A model generated the notes under the pieces. That model was not told the DNA's origin, ran no database searches, and worked only from the letters and a program-made list of their open reading frames with translations. Below, one piece after another: positions 8,057 to 12,580 of a stretch of 12,580 nucleotides of DNA. Position numbers and translations under genes: made by a program. Source of the stretch: Pavlovales sp. CCMP2436 (lineage: Eukaryota; Haptophyta; Pavlovophyceae; Pavlovales); the NCBI GenBank assembly GCA_026770615.1, contig MU631320.1:175392-187971 (forward strand). Direction: 5' to 3'. Numbering within the stretch: position 1 is the first letter of the stretch; every line of letters starts with the position of its first letter.

Positions 8057-8480
8057 TGGGGTCGAAATCCGAATTAGTGGCGCAATTCCGCACTGGGGAG
8101 GGGGAAAAGTTGTGGGCGGGACGAAGTAGTAGACATTCTTCGCCCCTGCGCGCTAAGTACCAATAGCTGTTGTCAAATAGAGTCCTCCTCGACGGTCGGA
8201 GCCCACCTCGTGTGCCTCTTGAGTGCATCTGGGGTCGACAACATGCTAAAGGTAACTAACATTTCCGATTCTTAGCGCTCGGAAGCAATAAGAAAGTCAT
8301 GGTTCCCGATGCAGCACAGAGGAGTTAGATGCAGATTCGTGAATGGGTCGCCGCCCCATTCACGAATCTGCATTCAACACCTCTGTGCCCAACCCAGTTC
8401 GTGAGTTACTCCGAAGGATTTTCACCGGACTTTTTCGCAATTTTCCCCCGGACTGGCCACTAATTCGGATTTCGACCCCA
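8057..8480 (+). mobile_element. ~424-bp non-autonomous inverted-repeat element, copy A (complete)
   Basis: It is bounded by perfect 25-bp terminal inverted repeats starting TGGGGTCGAAATCCGAATTA (8057-8081 and 8456-8480). A second, truncated copy lies inverted at 10046-10454; the two align along their whole shared length. There is no credible ORF, so it would depend on a transposase supplied elsewhere. Near its right side is a large near-perfect hairpin (8314-8388). I could not identify a clear target-site duplication; CATG flanks both ends only because the inverted repeat extends by two bases. Confidence 0.8.
8314..8388. repeat. Near-perfect 37-bp-arm palindrome inside element copy A
   Basis: The left arm 8314-8350 and right arm 8352-8388 pair with about 4 mismatches and a single spacer base, centred on GAATGGGTCG/CGCCCCATTC. 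The corresponding part of copy B has clearly more mismatches. Confidence 0.9.
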
Positions 8481-8842
8481 TGGTGAGTTATTGTTCCCGT
8501 TTCAAAAGGAGATTTCTATGTACGTGATCGGAGACAGCGGCGGAAAAGCACGCGCGCACTGCGGACTCGCCACGCTCCCCGCCCCGGCCTCCAGGCGACA
8601 TTGGGGTACTCTGCCTCGCCCTACCTTCGCATACTAGTAGCGATATAGGCCAGCAGGCGGCAGTTCGTAGTGTGGGTCAATAATACTCAAAAGAGCGGCC
8701 TGGTGGGCCGCAAAACTCCTGCTCACCCTCCCATATCGCAGCCTGTGCTCCTTCATGGGCAAAAAATATATAATTTACATATGGCCAGTATGGGGACCCC
8801 GCCAACTTCCAGGATGGCTTCTACGATTGTATCCTGGAAGTT
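8481..8842. other. Intergenic DNA, nothing recognised
   Basis: Mixed composition with a GC-rich patch (8530-8600). Short open frames (for example 8670-8900) lack codon bias and known motifs. No repeat partner seen elsewhere in the window. Confidence 0.4.
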
Positions 8843-8960
8843 GTGCGGGTCGTCTGAGCGCTGCGTTGACCATTGGCTTTTGCGTGCCTTATATTTATGA
8901 TAGGGATTCAAGCTGGCGTCTGCGTGCCTTATATAATATTAGTCGGCTGCTCTGGTAGCT
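8843..8960. repeat. Shuffled dispersed repeat block, copy 1
   Basis: It contains GTCTGAGCGCTGCGTTGACC (about 8851), TGATAGGGATTCAAGCTGG (8898-8916) and GTCGGCTGCTCTGG (8942-8955), plus an internal direct repeat TGCGTGCCTTATAT (8881 and 8920). The same pieces recur in a different order at 9615-9735. Confidence 0.7.
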
Positions 8961-9150
8961 TGGGTTGAACCCCTGCCGGCGGCTAGCATGCACCCATTGT
9001 CCATCAAGCTCATCGGTTGTTATTTGAACGCGCCTTGACGCCGGCGGCGCTCCGTTGGGCTCTGCTGGAGTGTTCACGCCATCCTTGGGTGTTCGAACAA
9101 GTCTAAGTATGGCCTAGTACTAGTAGTGTGAAAACATCTAGAAGTACTTC

Positions 9151-9266
9151 CGTCCCCTGACAGGTCTCCACAGGACCCAAGCGTTGAGAAAACACTCGGA
9201 TCAAGGGACCTTGGCAGAGCACGCAGATACCGTCCCCACCACTGAAGCTGATCAGACACACGACAA
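9151..9266 (+). repeat. ~116-bp dispersed repeat, copy 1
   Basis: Contains CAAGCGTTGAGAAAACACTC and CTGATCAGACACACGACAA. The reverse complement of 11502-11621 matches at close to 88-90%. One frame is open in both copies, but the differences are mostly amino-acid changing, so coding constraint is not supported. Confidence 0.85.
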
Positions 9267-9614
9267 GGAGCAATACTGTCGACCTTATTGAAAGTTGGTG
9301 GAATCGCATCGACGATTTGGTCACGATCCTTGATAATGAATACCAAGAGTGCCCCCCATTGATTTTTTTTTAAAGAGAGGGCGGTAATCTCCTACCCATA
9401 GTCGAGTCCCCTTTAAAAGGAAGGTATAGGCCTAGCCAGTCGACATAGGGGCTAGGGGAGGTCGCAATATACTAATCTTTTCCCGCCTTGCTACATACAT
9501 ACTGCTATATATGACGACAACAAATAGGCACTAACTTGTGTAATCTTGATCATACAAATTCCTGTCCGGACTAAATGATCCAGATCGCGTCGCGCTTCGA
9601 CCATCCTATAATAC
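9267..9614. other. Intergenic DNA, no gene
   Basis: A T9 run (9362-9370) followed by a purine-rich patch, an inverted CCTAGCC/GGCTAGG pair (about 9430-9457), and near 9559 the sequence AATTCCTGTCCGGACTAA, which recurs diverged at about 12060. No coding signal. Confidence 0.4.
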
Positions 9615-9735
9615 TATATCTCTGATAGGGATTCAAGCTGGAGTCTGACTTATGTTCTGAATGGTGTGCTGGTCTGAGCGCTGCGTCGCCCATTATTGTC
9701 TGCTGCGTGCCTGAGTCGGCTGCGCTGGCTTGGGC
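9615..9735. repeat. Shuffled dispersed repeat block, copy 2
   Basis: Carries TGATAGGGATTCAAGCTGG (9625-9643), GTCTGAGCGCTGCGTCGCCC (9672-9691) and GTCGGCTGCGCTGG (9716-9729). These elements are in a different order from 8843-8960, so the block has been rearranged rather than simply copied. Confidence 0.7.
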
Positions 9736-10012
9736 GCCACCGCGCGTGCCGATAGATCTTCGGTAGTGTGCCCGGGCAATATTGATAACTATATTAACTT
9801 AACGTATATGGGGATATACAATACGGTCCCATTTAGCTAAAGTCTGAGCTTATTTAACCAGCTTTTTTTATGGCCTATTTAATAGGCTGTGTTCGACACG
9901 GTATAGCCGACGCACCGCGCGTCGGACATCCGCCAGAGTCACCGCACAGTGCCGTCGACGCCACGACATGTGGATATCACTCATGATGAATCATGAATCT
10001 GATCAACGGTTG
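9736..10012. other. Intergenic DNA with a diverged repeat
   Basis: The AT-rich stretch 9776-9870 loosely resembles 5185-5260. The segment 9934-9976 (AGAGTCACCGCACAGTGCC...) resembles 7645-7688. No ORF of note. Confidence 0.4.
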
Positions 10013-10041
10013 GCCTACAGGGGTCGCGGGCAATAAGAAAT
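10013..10041 (+). repeat. Terminal-type motif copy 4 (plus)
   Basis: CTACAGGGGTCGCGGGCAAT followed by AAGAAATC. It stops 5 bp short of the truncated end of element copy B at 10046. Confidence 0.7.
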
Positions 10042-10045
10042 CGTA

Positions 10046-10454
10046 CCAGTCCGGGGGAAATTTCAAAAAAAAATCCGGTGAAAATCCTTCAGGGCAACTC
10101 ACGAACCAGAGGAGGTAACAAACATTTCGTTGCAGATTTGTGAATGGGGCGGCACCTCATTTACACATCTGTAACTAACTCTTTGGTACTTCCTCGGGAA
10201 CCATGACTTTCTTTTCGCTTCCGAAATCCAAATGCTGAGAATCGGAAATGTTAGTTATCTTTAGCATGTCGTCGAACCCAGAGGCACACGAGAGGCACAC
10301 CAAGAAGGCTCCGACGTTCCAGGAGGGCTCTATTCGACAGCAGCTATCGACACTTAGCCCGCAGGAGCGAACCATGTCTAATTTCTCGTCCCGCTCACAG
10401 CTTTTCACCCATCCCCAGTGCGGAATAGCGCCACTAATTCGGATTTCGACCCCA
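10046..10454 (-). mobile_element. ~424-bp inverted-repeat element, copy B (truncated, inverted)
   Basis: The reverse complement begins with the same terminal sequence (TGGGGTCGAAATCCGAATTA) and tracks copy A through GGGACGA, CATGCTAAAG, AACATTTCCGATTC, AAGTCATGGTTCCCGA and TTTTCACCGGA to CCCCCGGACTGG. There it breaks off, so the second terminal inverted repeat is missing. It also has an extra short duplication (GAGGCACACGA/GAGGCACACCA near 10281-10303). Its central palindrome has decayed. Confidence 0.8.
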
Positions 10455-10489
10455 GTTTCTTAAGTGGCTATGAAACTGAGAGGGAAATC

Positions 10490-10506
10490 CGGGGGGTCCC
10501 CCCCCG
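10490..10506. repeat. G/C homopolymer hairpin
   Basis: CGGGGGGTCCCCCCCG forms an almost pure G:C stem with a minimal loop, between copy B and the 79-bp inverted repeat. Confidence 0.6.
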
Positions 10507-10570
10507 AGCCGAAGAAAACAGATACTTTCGGGATAGCTCATTCACGTACAGTTATTTTCATACCAAAACC

Positions 10571-10649
10571 TAGGACTCGGATATCGGCAGGGATGTCCAC
10601 TTCAGCAGTACAGTACTAGGGTGAGCATCACAGTGTTATTAGTTATGTA
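10571..10649 (-). repeat. 79-bp dispersed inverted repeat, right copy
   Basis: Reverse complement of 6311-6389 with a few mismatches and small gaps; shared cores include CGGCAGGGATGTCCACTTCA and AGTACTAGGGTGAGCAT. Confidence 0.85.
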
Positions 10650-10651
10650 TA

Positions 10652-11304
10652 GTGCTACAAGCAAAGACTGCCCCCAGAGCACCAAATGTGACCACCCCAC
10701 CCACGCACACACGCACACTGCGCTCATTTAAGCGACCAGTGGAAGCCTGCCAGACCACCGCACCATCTACTAAGTGGGAGCAGGCACAGCCCCGAGACAC
10801 CAACAACGACTATGCCCGCCTCGCTACACGATACCACAACAAGCCCACCACGTAAACGCACACAGAGCCGAGCCAATGTCGGCCACCCCACAGAGGCCAA
10901 ACCCAACCGCCCTACCGACGCCACGAGCTGCGGCCGCACACACCACAGCAGACGTGCACATGCCAGCGCCTCACCCGCGCATATTGCGCTCAGCCAAACG
11001 CCCACTGGAAGCCAAGCAAACATACACACCACCTATGGTGCTGGACCAGACACAACAATCGGCAGCGGAACGAAAGCGGACTCGCACGACGCAGCCACCC
11101 ACAGACAATAGCGGAACGACCGCCGTCAGAGCCCCACACCACCGTGTTCTACGCCCATCCACGCGGTCCAAAGCAGGGCCACAGACCCGCACACCCCAGC
11201 AGCCAACAGAGGCGCGCCAAACGCACAGGAGGGAGGAACAATGCCCCGAAAACACACCACAACATAGTGAGCCCGAGGCCCACCCCCCTGAGGGGGTGGG
11301 GTAG
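10652..11304 (+). pseudogene. Degenerate Pro/Thr/Arg-rich ORF region, possibly mobile-element derived
   Basis: C- and A-rich DNA, poor in T, with long overlapping open frames: 10652-10855 in one frame and 10774-11304 in another. The peptides are low-complexity (Pro, Thr, Arg, Ala, His). A motif recurs: RTLRSFKRPVEACQT (nt 10712-10756) in the first frame and RILRSAKRPLEAKQT (10978-11022) in the second, with a weaker HRVLRPSTRSK after it. The DNA repeat period of 266 bp is not a multiple of three, so a frameshift has occurred between them if both were once coding. Basic, Pro-rich N-terminal regions are common in retrotransposon gag-like or ORF1 proteins, but no zinc knuckle or other signature is present. 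It may also be purely compositional. Confidence 0.35.
11279..11300. repeat. Hairpin CCCACCCCC/GGGGGTGGG
   Basis: A nine-pair G:C-rich stem with a short CTGA loop, spanning the end of the 10774-11304 open frame. Confidence 0.7.
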
Positions 11305-11324
11305 ACCGGGACCACATTATCCCT

Positions 11325-11369
11325 CCACCGTGTGATTCTTGCCCCTCGTGGACAAGAATCACACAGTGG
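11325..11369. repeat. Strong hairpin with 17-bp arms
   Basis: Arm 11325-11341 (CCACCGTGTGATTCTTG) pairs with 11353-11369 (CAAGAATCACACAGTGG) with one mismatch and an 11-base loop. It lies shortly after the degenerate ORF and may mark an element end. Confidence 0.85.
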
Positions 11370-11501
11370 GATACAGGCTACCGGAGGTTATTCGTCTGTT
11401 TCTTATGTGCTACAGGTGCGGCACGTGCGCAGGCGAGCTGCATTTTGAGACGAGCGAGAGGCAGCAGTGGCCGGTCAGCGCGCCAGTCAGAGATTAGTCG
11501 A

Positions 11502-11621
11502 TTGTCGTGTGTCTGATCAGCCTCAGCGGTGGGGATATTATCCGTGTGCTCTGCTAAGGTCCCATGATCCGAGTGTTTTCTCAACGCTTGGGCCAAGTGG
11601 AGACCTGTCAGGGTCCGGACG
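11502..11621 (-). repeat. ~120-bp dispersed repeat, copy 2 (inverted)
   Basis: Reverse complement of the block at 9151-9266, with a 4-bp difference near CGTCC(GGAC)CCTGACAGG. A 72-codon minus-strand frame (11378-11596) runs through it. Confidence 0.85.
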
Positions 11622-11702
11622 TATTTTTAGATAATTATTTGCACACTGAATTATTGGAGCCAGGTCTCGGTTGCCAATAATGCTACCAAAGTTAAAAATC
11701 GC

Positions 11703-11720
11703 AACTGGTTTCAACCAGTT
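11703..11720. repeat. Short perfect hairpin
   Basis: AACTGGTTTCAACCAGTT: 8-bp arms, 2-base spacer. Followed by a small TACAGTT duplication. Confidence 0.6.
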
Positions 11721-11773
11721 TACAGTTTACAGAACTTATCGCTTTGGTTAACCCCTTGCCGGCAAAAGATTAC

Positions 11774-11798
11774 CCAAGAACAGAGTCCTGCCTCCAGC
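11774..11798. repeat. ~24-bp direct repeat, copy 1
   Basis: AAGAACAGAGTCCTG then CCTCCAGC; repeated at 12153-12176. The pair brackets the 199-bp foldback element. Confidence 0.7.
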
Positions 11799-11810
11799 CA
11801 AGGGTGATTA

Positions 11811-12009
11811 AGGGTGGGCAACTCAGGCTTCCCTTTATTTCAACCGTGTTCACAAATTTCTGACGTATCCGATTGAGGTCTTCCTTATAATTATAAGGAC
11901 ATTTATTTTATTGGGTGCTTAAAGCTTGTAATTAGAATGAAGACCTCAATCGGACGTCAGAAATTTGTAAACACGGTTGAAATAAAGGGAAGCCTGAGTT
12001 GCCAGCCCT
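11811..12009. mobile_element. 199-bp foldback MITE flanked by TA
   Basis: The left arm (11811-11885) and right arm (11941-12009) are reverse complements over about 70 bp with only a few differences, including a 2-bp AT insertion near 11867. They begin AGGGTGGGCAACTCAGGC and AGGGCTGGCAACTCAGGC. A ~55-bp AT-rich loop separates them. TA is present directly outside both ends (11809-11810, 12010-12011). Known: TA target duplications with inverted repeats are the hallmark of Tc1/mariner-superfamily MITEs (Stowaway-like). Assignment to that superfamily is inference. Confidence 0.8.
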
Positions 12010-12011
12010 TA

Positions 12012-12280
12012 CACACTTGCTCCAGCAGTTGTAAGAGTATTATTTTGTGTAAGACTTCTAATTCCTGACCGGATTAACTGATCCGGACTCAGCGGCCAAA
12101 GCCGCGCGAAAGCGATGAATTAAAAATCCAACGGCAACGCTATCGCAGCACCAAAGAACAGAGTCCTGGCTCCAGCAGCTGATCGTCGGCAACGAGCAAA
12201 ACTTCACTTCGGCGCAAAAGGTAGCCCCATCATCTGGTTATTTATTATTATCATCAGTATTAAATCATAAGTTTTGTATA
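12012..12280. other. Intergenic or intronic DNA, repeat remnants
   Basis: It holds the sequence near 12060 (AATTCCTGACCGGATTAA) related to 9559, and the second copy of the ~24-bp direct repeat (12153-12176). It could be intron of the minus-strand gene to the right. No exon was recognised. Confidence 0.4.
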
Positions 12281-12341
12281 ATTTTAGTAGTAGTAGTAGT
12301 AATAATAATTATTATAATTATTACTCCACCCCCCCCCCCCC
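12281..12341. repeat. Compound microsatellite (TAG/TAA)n plus poly-C
   Basis: TAGTAGTAGTAGTAGTAA then AT-rich triplets, ending in a C run of about 13 (12329-12341). On the minus strand it lies just inside the intron after the 12351-12428 exon. Confidence 0.9.
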
Positions 12342-12350
12342 GACACACAC

Positions 12351-12428
12351 CTGCTCGTCCGTGAGTGTGCGCGCGGGCTGGAGCGGCCGTTTGGTGGCCT
12401 GTAGCGCGGCGTCGGCTTCCGCCTGAAC
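12351..12428 (-). CDS. Internal exon of an unidentified minus-strand gene (partial gene)
   Basis: Read on the minus strand, a C-rich pyrimidine tract ending CCCCCTCCAG precedes a 78-bp segment of exactly 26 codons, VQAEADAALQATKRP followed by LQPARTLTDEQ, then the donor GTGTGTGTCGG. It is phase 0 at both ends. A second copy of its first 14 codons lies 154 bp upstream in the gene (12539-12580). Differences between the copies are almost all at synonymous positions, which supports coding in this frame. The A/E/Q/K-rich first half looks helical, perhaps coiled coil. No family recognised. Confidence 0.55.
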
Positions 12429-12538
12429 CTGGAGGGGGGTGGGGGGTAGGGGGGTTTGGGGGTTGGGTGGAGAAGGGAAGGGGTGTGAAGACACACAAAA
12501 GAAAAGAATAATAAATAGAAAACACAAAAATGACACGA

Positions 12539-12580
12539 GGCCGTTTGATAGCCTGCAACGCGGCGTCAGCTTCGGCCTGA
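12539..12580 (-). CDS. Partial duplicate exon at the window edge
   Basis: Minus-strand QAEADAALQAIKRP, cut off at the right edge. Homology with the 12351-12428 exon stops after KRP, where GT-rich, T-rich sequence begins. Phase-0 donor candidates are CGT|GTCATT and TTT|GTGTTT. Exact 3' end uncertain. It belongs to the same gene as the exon at 12351-12428. Confidence 0.5.

Noticed and set aside
9151..9266. Conserved coding fragment shared with 11502-11621
   Set aside because: One frame is open in both copies, but most differences change amino acids, so the similarity is explained by a shared repeat rather than selection on a protein.
10175..10408. 77-residue minus-strand ORF in element copy B
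   Set aside because: Copy A carries stops and indels in the equivalent frame, so there is no sign of coding constraint.
11325..11369. Rho-independent-type terminator
   Set aside because: No T tract follows and the context is eukaryotic.

Overview
The window looks like nuclear DNA of a GC-rich unicellular eukaryote, probably a marine microalga. A haptophyte-type genome is my best guess, but this is inference from style, not a database match. The grounds are long GC-rich coding stretches with strong third-position GC, short GT-AG introns with extreme poly-C/pyrimidine tracts, and AT-richer intergenic DNA packed with decayed non-LTR and foldback/MITE-like elements. I see no operons, Shine-Dalgarno sites, CRISPR, tRNA or rRNA.

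Layout. (1) 33-527, minus: a small acidic protein whose C-terminus and central motif resemble the male-enhanced antigen 1 (MEA1) family. (2) 528-1110: a divergent intergenic region. (3) 1111-4960, plus: the main gene. My three-exon model (1111-1404, 1498-2982, 3098-4960; both introns phase 0) encodes about 1213 residues: an N-terminal membrane anchor, a PAPS-dependent sulfotransferase domain, and a GT-B-type glycosyltransferase. The two halves of the glycosyltransferase are separated by a ~240-residue insert holding two Cys modules of the form CAxDAxC. One in-frame TGA (4505-4507) interrupts the glycosyltransferase C-terminal half, while the reading frame and family motifs continue for 150 more residues. 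This is either a recent nonsense lesion, a base error, or a recoded codon. (4) 4961-5490: a 67-bp tandem repeat, then AT-rich DNA. (5) 5491-6077: the 3' end of a 5'-truncated LINE-type retrotransposon with a short-repeat tail. (6) 6079-12010: a repeat-dense region with no convincing host gene. It has four copies of a GTCGCGGGCAATAAGAA-type terminal motif, a 550-bp foldback element full of GAGTGATCC motifs, two copies of a ~424-bp non-autonomous inverted-repeat element in opposite orientation, several other inverted or shuffled repeats, a degenerate Pro/Thr/Arg-rich ORF, and a ~199-bp TA-flanked foldback MITE. (7) 12351-12580, minus: the edge of another gene, with one complete 78-bp exon and a partial tandem copy; 6 of 7 differences between the copies are synonymous.

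Working together: the sulfotransferase and glycosyltransferase would act in one membrane-anchored, probably Golgi-lumenal polypeptide that builds and sulfates a glycan. The remaining genes show no functional link to it. The strongest leads are the fusion architecture with its Cys-module insert, the in-frame TGA, the duplicated exon at the right edge, and the nested inverted-repeat elements.
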